DNA of 64,000 nt from an uncultured Winogradskyella sp. (GTDB lineage: Bacteria; Bacteroidota; Bacteroidia; Flavobacteriales; Flavobacteriaceae), in contig NZ_CANMIW010000001.1 of the NCBI RefSeq assembly GCF_947498005.1, positions 1 to 64,000 of the forward strand, written 5' to 3'. This document shows, piece after piece, positions 7,942 to 16,358 of the stretch (position 1 is the first letter of the stretch; every line of letters begins with the position of its first letter). Both the position numbers and the translations under genes were made by a program. A model generated the notes under the pieces. That model was not told the DNA's origin. It ran no database searches and saw only the letters and a list, made by a program, of their open reading frames with translations.

Positions 7942-8073
7942 ATGATGTTTGCTGTAATAAGCTGTTTAGATGACGACGATTGTCCTAACGAAATGATAGT
8001 TAATAATAATCGCGAAAGTGTAGAAAGAGCTGAAGACTTTGATCTCGAGCCTTCAAGACCTATAGGAGAATAA
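7942..8073 (+). CDS. Small acidic lipoprotein, possibly frameshifted at the 5' end
   Basis: The frame encodes MMFAVISCLDDDDCPNE and ends at 8073 (43 residues from the ATG at 7942). This is short for a lipoprotein signal. The same frame is open back to 7894, and the residues there (FNYAILLTMMFAVISC) form a full lipoprotein signal but without a start codon. A separate ATG at 7884 (MQINKSVRL) lies in a different frame just before it, so a one-base shift may have split the gene. It precedes the membrane gene at 8088 by 14 bases. Confidence 0.4.
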   Translation: MMFAVISCLDDDDCPNEMIVNNNRESVERAEDFDLEPSRPIGE

Positions 8074-8087
8074 ATGGCCAAATAAAA

Positions 8088-8432
8088 ATGAAAAATAAAA
8101 CCTTAATAATCACTAATAGTATTTTATTATTAATTGCACTATACACCTTCATAGCGATTCACTTACCATCTATTTTAAATTTTTCCAATAAAACAGATTA
8201 TGTTTCTAAAGGAGGAGATCATCTTACAGACGGTTTATTTGTGTATTTATTTCACTATTGTGTTCTCATTATCTTTTACCTACTTAATGTCAGCATTATA
8301 ATAAAAAGTCTTAATAAAAGAAAGTCAAACCTTGTCATAGCCATTATATCTACGTTAATTATGATCAGTTTTCACTTTATAGGGAATAGTAAAATAGACG
8401 AAAATACTATCCAAGTTGAAGCGTTAGAATAA
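8088..8432 (+). CDS. Three-helix membrane protein, unknown
   Basis: This 114-residue product has hydrophobic segments at about residues 6-28, 50-72 and 82-100. It starts 14 bases after the small lipoprotein frame. No family is recognised. A location in the inner membrane is the only supported statement. Confidence 0.65.
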   Translation: MKNKTLIITNSILLLIALYTFIAIHLPSILNFSNKTDYVSKGGDHLTDGLFVYLFHYCVLIIFYLLNVSIIIKSLNKRKSNLVIAIISTLIMISFHFIGNSKIDENTIQVEALE

Positions 8433-8566
8433 CAGAATTGTAAAAACGTAAATCAATAGAACGTTCTATTCTAAAACCTGAAACACAAATCGCTTTATTT
8501 ATCATTTTTTAAATAAATAATCTAGCTCTTTTGTAATTTTTAGTTGATTTTATAGACTTAAGAGCT

Positions 8567-9409
8567 ATGATTTACACATTTAAAGAATTTTCTACAAATG
8601 CCATTTTTAATATTGGCAATGCGGATGATTTGCGCGCCTTTAAAACAGCAAAACAATGTGAGTTATTTACATTTATTTGGGCGAAGTTAGAAGCTGTAGA
8701 ATTAATTATAGACAATGTACCTATTACAGTACCTGCCAATAGTATATTAGCACTTACTCCAATTCAATACCTTCAATATATTAATGGTAAGCATGCCATT
8801 GTATATCAATTTAATCGTGAATTTTATTGTATTAAAGATCATGATCAGGAAGTAAGTTGTGTTGGTATTTTATTTTTTGGAAATACCAATATTCCTATTA
8901 TTCATTTAGATACTGTTGAGCAACTAAAATTTGATACACTACATGAAGTTTTTATTGACGAATTAGAAACTGAAGATAACATTCAAGCTGAAATGCTCAG
9001 AATGTTAATGGCAAGATTTATCATTAAAACCACTCGTTTATTAAAAGCTAAGGAAGGCATTACAGAATCGCCTAAAAGCTCTAAAGTAGATTTGCTGCGT
9101 GAATTTAATTACTTAGTTGAGCAACATTTTAAAACAGAACACAGCGTATCTTTCTATGCCGAAAAATTATTCAGATCGCCAAAAACGCTTTCTAATAACT
9201 TTGCCAAGTTAAATAGAAGTCCATTACAAATTATACATGATCGTATTGTGCTAGAAACCCAACGTCAATTAGTTTATACTGATAAAACAGCAAAAGAAAT
9301 TGCTTATGATATTGGTTTTGAAGACGCATCACACTTAAGTCGCTTGTTTAAAAAAATCACTTCCATATCACCTTCAGACTATAAAAAACGCCTTAAAACT
9401 CATAGTTAG
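8567..9409 (+). CDS. AraC-family transcriptional regulator
   Basis: This 280-residue protein has an N-terminal cupin-like sensing region (about residues 1-150) and a C-terminal double helix-turn-helix (about 175-280) with the AraC signature AKEIAYDIGFEDASHLSRLFKK and the closing SPSDYKKRL. It is directly followed by two transcription units that share a duplicated upstream element starting at 9409 and 9665. This makes it the obvious candidate regulator of the AhpD-like gene downstream. The effector is unknown. Confidence 0.9.
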   Translation: MIYTFKEFSTNAIFNIGNADDLRAFKTAKQCELFTFIWAKLEAVELIIDNVPITVPANSILALTPIQYLQYINGKHAIVYQFNREFYCIKDHDQEVSCVGILFFGNTNIPIIHLDTVEQLKFDTLHEVFIDELETEDNIQAEMLRMLMARFIIKTTRLLKAKEGITESPKSSKVDLLREFNYLVEQHFKTEHSVSFYAEKLFRSPKTLSNNFAKLNRSPLQIIHDRIVLETQRQLVYTDKTAKEIAYDIGFEDASHLSRLFKKITSISPSDYKKRLKTHS

Positions 9410-9473
9410 GAAAAATTGACATGCTTAAGGGCAAATTCTTCATTTTATGTCATTGATATCTAGAGCATCTTTG
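9409..9473 (+). promoter_or_regulatory. Duplicated promoter element, copy 1
   Basis: GGAAAAATTGACATG (9409-9423) is followed after exactly 17 bases by a block beginning CATTTTATGTCATTGA and ending in a -7-like CATCTTTG (9466-9473). The same layout recurs at 9665-9729. The conserved TGACAT and ATGTCA words are a plausible binding site for the neighbouring AraC protein. It overlaps the stop codon of the araC-type gene. Confidence 0.6.
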
Positions 9474-9499
9474 CACTGTAACATTAAAACAACAGTAAG

Positions 9500-9652
9500 A
9501 TGAAATTTAAAAACAGATCTATATTCAATCTCATAGAGATCTTTACCAATAGTCCAAAAAAAATAGCAAGCACTATTAATACCGAAACACATTGTGCTCA
9601 AAAGCACATTCACGACTTTTATTGTGATGCAGAAAAGCCTTATATAGGCTAA
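9500..9652 (+). CDS. 50-residue protein under AraC-type promoter
   Basis: The ATG at 9500 opens a 50-residue frame rich in Lys, Ile and His with two cysteines and no signal peptide. It is supported mainly by its position 27 bases after a promoter that is shared with the AhpD-like gene. No family is recognised. It could be a small regulator or a remnant of a duplicated target gene. Confidence 0.4.
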   Translation: MKFKNRSIFNLIEIFTNSPKKIASTINTETHCAQKHIHDFYCDAEKPYIG

Positions 9653-9664
9653 TTTCTATCACTG

Positions 9665-9729
9665 GGAAAAATTGACATGTCATTGGGAATAACAACCATT
9701 TTTTGACATTGAGATTTGAAGCAACTTTG
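9665..9729 (+). promoter_or_regulatory. Duplicated promoter element, copy 2
   Basis: GGAAAAATTGACATG at 9665-9679 is again followed after 17 bases by CATTTTTTGACATTGA and a -7-like CAACTTTG (9722-9729). Within it TGACATGTCA (9673-9682) is a perfect palindrome. The identical spacing to copy 1 argues for one regulator controlling both units. Confidence 0.6.
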
Positions 9730-9796
9730 TACCATCAAAACATAAAACAATTCACAAACTTTCTAATTTAAGATTAGAGTAAAATTATTTAAAAAC

Positions 9797-10345
9797 ATGA
9801 GCACATTTAATATTTTAAAAAGAGAAGACGTAAGCGCTAATAACCAAGCCATATTTGACAACCTTAATAAAGCACTTGGTTTTGTGCCTAACTTGTATGC
9901 CACTTACGCTAATAGTGACACAGCATTAGAAAACTACTTAAATTTTGCCAATGCAAAAACATCTTTATCAGCTAAAGAAAAAGAAGTTGTAAACCTTGCA
10001 GTAAGCCAAGTAAACGATTGTATTTATTGTTTATCTGCACATACAGCAATAGGCAAGATGAATGGCTTTACAGACGAGCAAATATTAGAGTTTAGAGCTG
10101 GCTTCTCATCAATTAACAACAAACTTGATGCTTTAGCAAAATTGGCTAAAAACATTACCGAAAACAGAGGGAAAACAGACCAAACGGTATTAGAAAATTA
10201 TTTTAATGCAGGTTATACAAAAGGAAACTTAATTGATACTATTTCTTTAGTTGGTGATAAAACAATTTCAAATTATGTACACAGTACAACCTTAGTTCCT
10301 GTAGATTTTCCCTTAGCACAACCCTTAGAATTAGAAACTATATAA
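9797..10345 (+). CDS. Carboxymuconolactone decarboxylase/AhpD-like protein
   Basis: This 182-residue protein has the AhpD-type core: VVNLAVSQVNDCIYCLSAHTA gives the CxxC...H pattern (C-I-Y-C followed by H four residues on) that carries redox chemistry in alkylhydroperoxidase AhpD. It is cytoplasmic, with no signal peptide. It is followed 32 bases later by a secreted cupredoxin-like gene and preceded by an AraC-controlled promoter. A peroxide- or electrophile-responsive role is likely; the substrate is unknown. Confidence 0.88.
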   Translation: MSTFNILKREDVSANNQAIFDNLNKALGFVPNLYATYANSDTALENYLNFANAKTSLSAKEKEVVNLAVSQVNDCIYCLSAHTAIGKMNGFTDEQILEFRAGFSSINNKLDALAKLAKNITENRGKTDQTVLENYFNAGYTKGNLIDTISLVGDKTISNYVHSTTLVPVDFPLAQPLELETI

Positions 10346-10377
10346 TTATTAATATAACTTAAAAATCAGAAAAAAAA

Positions 10378-10761
10378 ATGAAAAAATTAATCACAATTCT
10401 AGTAATAGCATTAACCTTTACAATAAACGGAAATGCACAAGACAATTTAAAAACTAAAGCAAAAACTGTAACTTTAGAACAAACCAAAGGTGAATTCACT
10501 CAGAAATCATTAACACTAACTGAAGGAGATTATATTTTTGAAATTGCTAACAACAACGTTGGTAACCAAGTAGGTTTTGTTTTGGTACCAAAAGGAAAAG
10601 ATGCATCGAAACCAGAAAATCACATTAAAACGGCTTACGTTACTAAAGCCGTAGAAAACAATACTAGTGAAACTAGTAATGTAACCAAATTAGAAAAAGG
10701 AGAATACATTTATTTTTGCCCATTAAACAAAACACCTCAATATACTTTAACTGTAGAATAA
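10378..10761 (+). CDS. Secreted cupredoxin-like protein
   Basis: This 127-residue product has a signal peptide (about residues 1-20, ending GNAQ) and a small beta-sandwich with the arrangement of a plastocyanin-type fold (LTLTEGDYIFEIANN, then GEYIYFCPLNKTPQYTLTV at the end). One Cys is in the usual copper-ligand region, but the standard His ligands are not seen, so copper binding is doubtful. It is probably cotranscribed with the AhpD-like gene and stops before a strong terminator. Confidence 0.75.
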   Translation: MKKLITILVIALTFTINGNAQDNLKTKAKTVTLEQTKGEFTQKSLTLTEGDYIFEIANNNVGNQVGFVLVPKGKDASKPENHIKTAYVTKAVENNTSETSNVTKLEKGEYIYFCPLNKTPQYTLTVE

Positions 10762-10794
10762 TTTAGTTTACAATAAAGCAATTATACAAATGCA

Positions 10795-10823
10795 AAAAGA
10801 GCAACCTATTGGGTTGCTCTTTT
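10795..10823. terminator. Bidirectional terminator
   Basis: AAAAGAGCAACC and GGTTGCTCTTTT form a perfect 12-bp stem around a 5-base loop, with A and T runs on both sides. It serves the cupredoxin-like gene on + and the SSB gene on - which converge here. Confidence 0.85.
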
Positions 10824-10843
10824 GTGTATTTAAATAAAATAAA

Positions 10844-11179
10844 TTAGTTCTTACCTAACATCAAAAGCTCATTACAAACTACTTCTGTTGTGTATCGCTT
10901 TATGCCATCCTTATCTTCCCAAGTTCTAGACGTCAACTTACCTTCTATTGCAATCTCTTTTCCTTTCGTAATATATTTTTCAATAATTTGAGCGGTTTTT
11001 CCCCAAGCGACAACATTGTGCCATTGCGTGTCATTTACTTTTTCGCCTTGCGCATTTTTATAACTATCATTTGTAGCGATAGAAAATTTAGCGAGGATTT
11101 TTCCTGATTCAAAATTAGTAATTTCTGGATCATTACCTAAGTTACCAATCAACTGTACTTTGTTTTTAAGCGTGTTCAT
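10844..11179 (-). CDS. ssb: Single-stranded DNA-binding protein, short form
   Basis: This 111-residue protein is a complete OB-fold SSB domain: KNKVQLIGNLGNDPEI at the start, the WHNVVAWGK segment and EGKLTSRTWEDKDG. It ends right after the OB fold (ELLMLGKN) and lacks the disordered linker and acidic C-terminal tip that recruit partners in the main replicative SSB. It is therefore probably a secondary SSB, such as those used in recombination, competence or by former mobile elements. No partner genes are next to it. Confidence 0.93.
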   Translation of the reverse strand: MNTLKNKVQLIGNLGNDPEITNFESGKILAKFSIATNDSYKNAQGEKVNDTQWHNVVAWGKTAQIIEKYITKGKEIAIEGKLTSRTWEDKDGIKRYTTEVVCNELLMLGKN

Positions 11180-11599
11180 AATTTCTAAATTTTAATGGTT
11201 AAACAGTTAATACTATCGAGTTCTTATGTTTCGACACTGCAAAGATGTAATGGCTTGCAAACTATATTCGGTAATTAATCACTTACATTCGTTTGTAAAC
11301 GATTGTAGTTGTTTAAAAACACTTAAAAGCTTGTGATTGCTGAGAAATCAATGAGTTTTAAGTTAATGAGCATCCAAGGAAAAGATGCCAAATTTTTGAT
11401 ATTTCGTAAAGATAAAGCTTAATACCAACACCATGTGAAGATGTTTCTGCCAAAAGTTTACACTTCAAAAATAGAGAGTACTAAGAGGATTTATATTAAC
11501 TGATAATTTATTATGATTTTAGTTTACGTTGTTTAAAACCTCATTTCTAATTATGTTATATTTAACCAATATACATTCACTTAGAAATATCAAAGTAAA
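11180..11599. other. Non-coding stretch upstream of ssb
   Basis: About 420 bases without a supportable gene. It holds the ssb promoter region and a short palindrome CGTTTGTAAACG near 11289. The rest is AT-rich, and I see nothing else. Confidence 0.5.
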
Positions 11600-12099
11600 T
11601 TGAAAACAGGGAAACTACAATTGCCTAACACAACTAACGTTGCCAAAATTTTAAACCGAAATTACTATATCATTATAATTGTGATTATAGTTTTTGCAGT
11701 TATAAATTACGACCTGTTTAGCTCAGAACCTAAATATCTCATTACAGAAGGTTTCTTTTGGAAAGGAATAGCTATTGTGTTTCAATTAGCATTTTTAACC
11801 TCTATTATTCAGTGGCATTTTAAAAAAAGAAAATCGTTGATATCCTGCACAATGGAATTATTACTAAAGGGAATCTAAAATTTACTGAACGTATAAAACC
11901 GAACAAGACATCTGCATTCTATATACATTTATTTGAATATGTAGTTGATAATAAAACTTTTGAAATAACATTGAAAAGCAAACGTAAAACTGTAAATTCA
12001 GATTTTATTATATATCAATTAAACGATCCTAAGAAAGCAGTTGTATTTGAAGGTTTACCATCAAAACTAAAAAGTTTAATAGAAGCTTCTCCTAGATAA
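11600..12099 (+). pseudogene. Frameshifted membrane protein gene
   Basis: The first frame starts at a TTG (11600) and gives two hydrophobic helices, ending in chance sequence at 11878. From the poly-A tract at 11822-11828 (seven A) the +1-shifted frame continues sensibly: IVDILHNGIITKGNLKF, later AVVFEGLPSKLKSLIEASPR, stopping at 12099. One extra A would rejoin the frames into a protein of about 166 residues. The break is either a real mutation, slippage at the homopolymer, or a sequencing error. The family is not recognised with confidence. Confidence 0.7.
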
Positions 12100-12140
12100 A
12101 ATTGCTATAAATATTAAATTATTAATATCACAAAGTTTCA

Positions 12141-12662
12141 ATGTTTACACCAACGTTAAGACTCATATTTGTTATTATAGGAATAATAACAGCCATTTTT
12201 TTTTACACTGAAGCCATGTATTCTAATATGGTAATGATGTTAATTGCTAGTGCTTTATTTGTTTATGGTTATTATAAATCAGGAACCGTTTACGCTGCCT
12301 TTCAACAGTTAAAAAAACAAAACTTTAAAAAAGCTGAAGCTTTGATTTCAATGATTAAAAATCCTGATCGATTAAGCAAAGGGCAAAAGAGCTATTATTA
12401 TTTTAGTAAAGGTATTATAGATTCTGAAAAAGAAGACTGGGACAATGCATATACAAATCTTATAGAAGCCAACCGTATTGGACTAAGAACTAAAAATGAC
12501 ACCTCTATTGTATTACTCAACTTGGCCAACGTAGAGTTTGAACGAAAAAATTATGCATCTGCCGCAAACTATATTAAACATACAAAAGAATTTAAATTAC
12601 AACCACTTATTAAAACCGAACTCGATAAATTAGAAAAGGCCATTAATTCAGTGCAAGGATGA
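12141..12662 (+). CDS. Membrane-anchored TPR-like protein
   Basis: The 173-residue product has two N-terminal hydrophobic helices (about residues 5-22 and 28-46) and then helical repeats with TPR character (AFQQLKKQNFKKAEALI, GIIDSEKEDWDNAYTNLIEAN, LANVEFERKNYASAANYI). It is a probable scaffolding or protein-interaction protein facing the cytoplasm. Its stop overlaps the next start (ATGA), so the two genes are coupled. Confidence 0.8.
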   Translation: MFTPTLRLIFVIIGIITAIFFYTEAMYSNMVMMLIASALFVYGYYKSGTVYAAFQQLKKQNFKKAEALISMIKNPDRLSKGQKSYYYFSKGIIDSEKEDWDNAYTNLIEANRIGLRTKNDTSIVLLNLANVEFERKNYASAANYIKHTKEFKLQPLIKTELDKLEKAINSVQG

Positions 12663-13189
12663 TTAAAGAAGCGTTTCAAAAACTAGCAGATGAGTACCAA
12701 ACTATTTATCACCTTATAAAGAAAAGAGTTATTGGTATAGATAATTCTGCATCAGAAATAGATATTTATAAAATAAAGATTCCTTACCAACAGCATACTA
12801 TTCATATAAAATATGAATTTGGTAATCATAATATGGCTGTAATAGAAACCACATTAATACCCAAAACAATCATTCCTAATATTGAATTAACTACAAGAAG
12901 TCATTTTTCGAGATTACTTAGCTTTAAAGCTAAAAGATGGTCTATTAAATCTTCTAACAGACTGCTAGAAAGAACAATTTTAGAAAATTTAAAAGCAACC
13001 CAGTTAACAGAGCTAGCAGAGAAAGACGCTTTTGAGCCTATTATAAAAGGCTACCAAAAAAATGAGAATTATATACTCAATACGCAGTTCTATTTAGGCT
13101 TTAATAACAAAGAAAAGACATTGGTTCCTATTATTACATTTTATAAAAACATGATCGATTATTTAGACAGAAATTATGGCAGCTATTAA
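12659..13189 (+). CDS. Hypothetical protein coupled to the TPR gene
   Basis: This 176-residue soluble protein has no signal or membrane segment and mixes helices and strands. It overlaps the TPR gene by four bases, so the two are made together and may interact. No family is recognised. Confidence 0.75.
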   Translation: MIKEAFQKLADEYQTIYHLIKKRVIGIDNSASEIDIYKIKIPYQQHTIHIKYEFGNHNMAVIETTLIPKTIIPNIELTTRSHFSRLLSFKAKRWSIKSSNRLLERTILENLKATQLTELAEKDAFEPIIKGYQKNENYILNTQFYLGFNNKEKTLVPIITFYKNMIDYLDRNYGSY

Positions 13190-13266
13190 TTTAAGCAACA
13201 TAGTTACTTTATATATTTTATCAATTTAATTCATTAAATTAGAAGCACTAAACCAAACCTAATAGA

Positions 13267-13726
13267 ATGAAGAAATATGCTATCTTATTTGCCCTAACCG
13301 TATTACTAATATCATGTGGTTCTAAAAAAGAAGTTCCATCAAATAAAGTGAATGCTGAAAATAAAAATGTTGCCCAAATTTTAAAGGATAGTAATACGTT
13401 TTTAATAACAGAAATTTCTACAGATAAAACATATGGTCTAACACCAGAAAATGCAGTCGAAGTTGGTGGCTCTAAAGAAAAGGAAGGTCCTAGAAATGAA
13501 CGACGTTATCTCAATGCTCTAACTAGGTCCTAATGGTGAAGCAATTTCATACTTTAGAGCAGGTAGCTGTTGCCCAGTAGAAAGTAAAAATGGATTGATG
13601 GGTTATGCCATGTTAGATAATTACAGAGTAACATGGGAAAACGCAAAAGACACCGTTTCTATTTATATTAACATGTACGATTCTGGTAAACTTAAAGCAC
13701 CTGTTGGGTTTACGATAGCGAAATAA
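13267..13726 (+). pseudogene. Frameshifted lipoprotein gene
   Basis: A lipoprotein start (MKKYAILFALTVLLISC) leads into YGLTPENAVEVGG and GPRNERRYLNAL, and then the frame ends at 13533. One base out of frame, from about 13526, the protein continues as GPNGEAISYFRAGSCCP, later MGYAMLDNYRVTW and IYINMYD, to a stop at 13726. I recognise the combined sequence as a conserved flavobacterial lipoprotein type that is often misnamed an aldolase. Removing one base near 13525 restores about 152 residues. Confidence 0.8.
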
Positions 13727-13813
13727 AACTTTCGCTTAGTACCATCTAATGAACTAAAAATCATTACCATTCAAAAATTATAATTAGTATATTGTTGATA
13801 CAAATTTAAAATT

Positions 13814-14164
13814 ATGCGCAAAAAGTGTCCAGAATGTGGTGATGTTATTATTGGCAGAATCGATAAAAAATACTGTAGTGATGGCTGTAGAAATGCGCAA
13901 AATAACCGTCTTAATAAAGATTCTAAAAACCTCGTAAGAAATACCAATAACAGATTACGAAAAAACTACAGAATACTTGAAGCTCTTAACCCAAACAAAA
14001 AAATGAAATGCTCAAGAGCTAAATTGATTGAAAAAGGTTTTGATTTTAATTACTTCACTAGTATTTACACCACAAAAGCTGGTACTGTTTATTATTTTGT
14101 ATATGACCAAGGTTACTTACCTCTCGAAGGTGAATATTATGCATTAGTAAAACGCGATGATTAA
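13814..14164 (+). CDS. Zinc-ribbon protein, 116 residues
   Basis: The N-terminus has CPECGDVIIGRIDKKYCSDGC, a four-cysteine zinc ribbon (C-x2-C ... C-x3-C), followed by a basic helical segment and a conserved-looking C-terminus (GTVYYFVYDQGYLPLEG). This small zinc-ribbon type is frequent in Flavobacteriaceae and has no assigned function; nucleic-acid binding is possible. The stop codon directly abuts the next start, so the two genes are cotranscribed. Confidence 0.8.
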   Translation: MRKKCPECGDVIIGRIDKKYCSDGCRNAQNNRLNKDSKNLVRNTNNRLRKNYRILEALNPNKKMKCSRAKLIEKGFDFNYFTSIYTTKAGTVYYFVYDQGYLPLEGEYYALVKRDD

Positions 14165-14863
14165 ATGATTAAAATAATTTCTCAAAATTTTGAGTTTCTA
14201 ATACCTGTATTGTTTGCGGTTGGGATAATAACAGTCTTAATTGTAAGTTATTTTTTCAGCACAAAAAAGAACATTCTAAGAGCCTTATTAAAAACACCTG
14301 TAAAACCTATCAATAGGATTAGAGATAATGAGTATGCAAAAATAATTGGTAAAGCAAAATATGTGCATGAGCCATTAGTTGCTCCTTTAAGTGGTAAGAA
14401 GTGCGTATACTATCATGTTATCATAGAGCAAAAAGTAAAAAATGGCTGGAGCAAATATGCTGAGGACAAAAAAATGCAAGATTTCTTTATAGAATCTGGT
14501 AATGAACTCGCTCTTATAAATGCAACGCAAGCCAATAAATATTCTCGCGTATACCTCGTAAAAGATCATATTTTAAAAAGTGAATTTTTAAATGATGCTT
14601 CACCGCTTCAAACAAATTACCTTAAAAGCTTAAACAAAAAAAGCACCAATCTTTTAGGCCTCAATAAAACATTAAGGTATAAAGAAGGAGTCATAGAATT
14701 AGACGAAGTAATTACAATAAAAGGCATTGCCAAATGGAAAAGCTTAAATCAACCAATTGAAGGCTATTCTTATTCTAAAATCCTTCAAATATTTGGGAAT
14801 GAAAAACAAAAGTTTCTTCTAACAGATATGCCAGAAGCTCTAAAAAAAGACAGAAGAATTTAA
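14165..14863 (+). CDS. GIDE-domain membrane protein
   Basis: The 232-residue product has one N-terminal helix (about residues 10-32). A domain follows with GKAKYVHEPLVAPLSGKKCVYYHV and later LRYKEGVIELDEVITIKGIA, a pattern typical of the GIDE (MUL1-like) domain. In bacteria these proteins lack the RING finger of the mitochondrial E3 ligases, so the name ubiquitin ligase does not apply. The role is unknown, probably in the membrane. The 3' end overlaps the convergent CBS gene by four bases. Confidence 0.75.
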   Translation: MIKIISQNFEFLIPVLFAVGIITVLIVSYFFSTKKNILRALLKTPVKPINRIRDNEYAKIIGKAKYVHEPLVAPLSGKKCVYYHVIIEQKVKNGWSKYAEDKKMQDFFIESGNELALINATQANKYSRVYLVKDHILKSEFLNDASPLQTNYLKSLNKKSTNLLGLNKTLRYKEGVIELDEVITIKGIAKWKSLNQPIEGYSYSKILQIFGNEKQKFLLTDMPEALKKDRRI

Positions 14864-15339
14864 CCTTTAGTAGCGCTATTCCAGTTTTCTCCTTTTAATT
14901 GTAGCGCTGCCTTTAAAATATCTTTTTGGCTAATTTGACCAATTAATTTTCCATTCTCCACAATAGGAAAACGTCGTCTTTTCGATTGTAAAAACTTATT
15001 AGCTGCATCAAAAACATCAAGATTTGCGTCTATAGTTTCTACATTAGTAGCCATACGTTTTTCTACATTATCATGCTCTAATGGCATGTTATAGTATCTA
15101 CTTTCACTTAATTGTTTTAGGCAATCACCCTCAGAGATAATACCTACCAACTGTTGGTTACTATTAACTACTGGTCCACCAGAAATTTTGTTTTTTATAA
15201 GTGCCTCTACAACTTCTTGCACAGACTGTTCTGGCCTAAATGTTATGAGGTTTGTTGTCATATAATCTCTTACTTTTAGGGCTATTGTTTGCGAAGCATT
15301 TTGTTGCTTACGAGAACCTTGAAAACTTTTTACTGGCAT
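14860..15339 (-). CDS. CBS-domain protein
   Basis: This 159-residue protein consists of a CBS pair: the first motif at about residues 24-75 (YMTTNLITFRPEQSVQEVVE, then GGPVVNSNQQLVGIISEGDC) and the second at about 92-145 (MATNVETIDANLDVFDAANK, then RRFPIVENGKLIGQISQKDI). It binds an adenosine ligand, presumably as a stand-alone regulator. Partners are unknown. It is transcribed toward the GIDE gene. Confidence 0.9.
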   Translation of the reverse strand: MPVKSFQGSRKQQNASQTIALKVRDYMTTNLITFRPEQSVQEVVEALIKNKISGGPVVNSNQQLVGIISEGDCLKQLSESRYYNMPLEHDNVEKRMATNVETIDANLDVFDAANKFLQSKRRRFPIVENGKLIGQISQKDILKAALQLKGENWNSATKG

Positions 15340-15474
15340 AACAATTGTTTTTAGAGTGAATTCTAAAGTTACTGAAAATTAATTGGTTAACCAAATTCAA
15401 CTATAACAGTACTATTATTTCGTACCTTTGAAAATATAATTCTATACTATTAACTCCATCAATTTAAATATATA

Positions 15475-16284
15475 TTGAAAGCACAAATTAGCGTTATTGG
15501 CTGTGGTTGGCTAGGCTTACCTTTAGCGAAATCCTTAATTACTGACGGGTTTAAAATTCATGGTTCTACAACCTCAGTTGAAAAATTAAAAACGCTTAAT
15601 CAATTTGAAATAGAGCCCTTTTTATTAACCTTAAATGAAAACGGGATATCAGGAGATTATGCGCAGTTTTTATCCGGAAGCGAAACCATAATTGTTAACA
15701 TTCCACCAGGATTAAGACGAGATCCAGACAAGAATCACGTCGCAGAATTAAAACATTTAATACATGCCATTGAAGATAGCACTATTAAAAACGTACTCTA
15801 TATTAGTTCTACTTCTGTTTTTCAAAATGAAGAAAATTTTAAAACTATAACCGAAAACACTAAGCCAAACGCCAAGTCAAATAGTGGACAACAACTTATA
15901 GAAATAGAAAATATGTTTATCAACAACCCTAATTTTAATACTACAATATTAAGATTTGGTGGCTTGTTTGATGCGCAAAGACATCCTTCAAAAATGTTAT
16001 CTGGTAGAGAAAATGTTTCTAACCCAGAAGCTCCAATTAATTTAATTCATAAAACGGACTGCATTGCAATAATTCATAAAATTATTGAAATCAAATCTTG
16101 GAACAATATTTTAAACGCTGCATATCCCAAACATACTAATAAAGAGCAGTATTATAAAACTTATTGTAAACAGCATAATTTACCGTTACCAAATTATAAC
16201 ACTTCAGCAAAAAGTAAAGGAAAAATTATAGACAGCTCTAAATTGGTACAACTTTTGGATTATACTTTTAAGGTAGAACCTTAG
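15475..16284 (+). CDS. YeeZ-like NAD(P)-binding SDR-family protein
   Basis: The start appears to be the TTG at 15475, because the nucleotide-binding strand follows at once: ISVIGCGWLGLPLA, with the GxGxxG-type turn. Further on are IIVNIPPG and YISSTSVFQ, as in the extended short-chain dehydrogenases annotated YeeZ. The length of 269 residues is normal for this group. The substrate is unknown. Confidence 0.8.
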   Translation: MKAQISVIGCGWLGLPLAKSLITDGFKIHGSTTSVEKLKTLNQFEIEPFLLTLNENGISGDYAQFLSGSETIIVNIPPGLRRDPDKNHVAELKHLIHAIEDSTIKNVLYISSTSVFQNEENFKTITENTKPNAKSNSGQQLIEIENMFINNPNFNTTILRFGGLFDAQRHPSKMLSGRENVSNPEAPINLIHKTDCIAIIHKIIEIKSWNNILNAAYPKHTNKEQYYKTYCKQHNLPLPNYNTSAKSKGKIIDSSKLVQLLDYTFKVEP

Positions 16285-16358
16285 AAATTAATAGATTTTT
16301 AAGACCATTTCTTAGAAATTTTTATAGATTTAGCCATTAATAAACTAATTAAATACAA

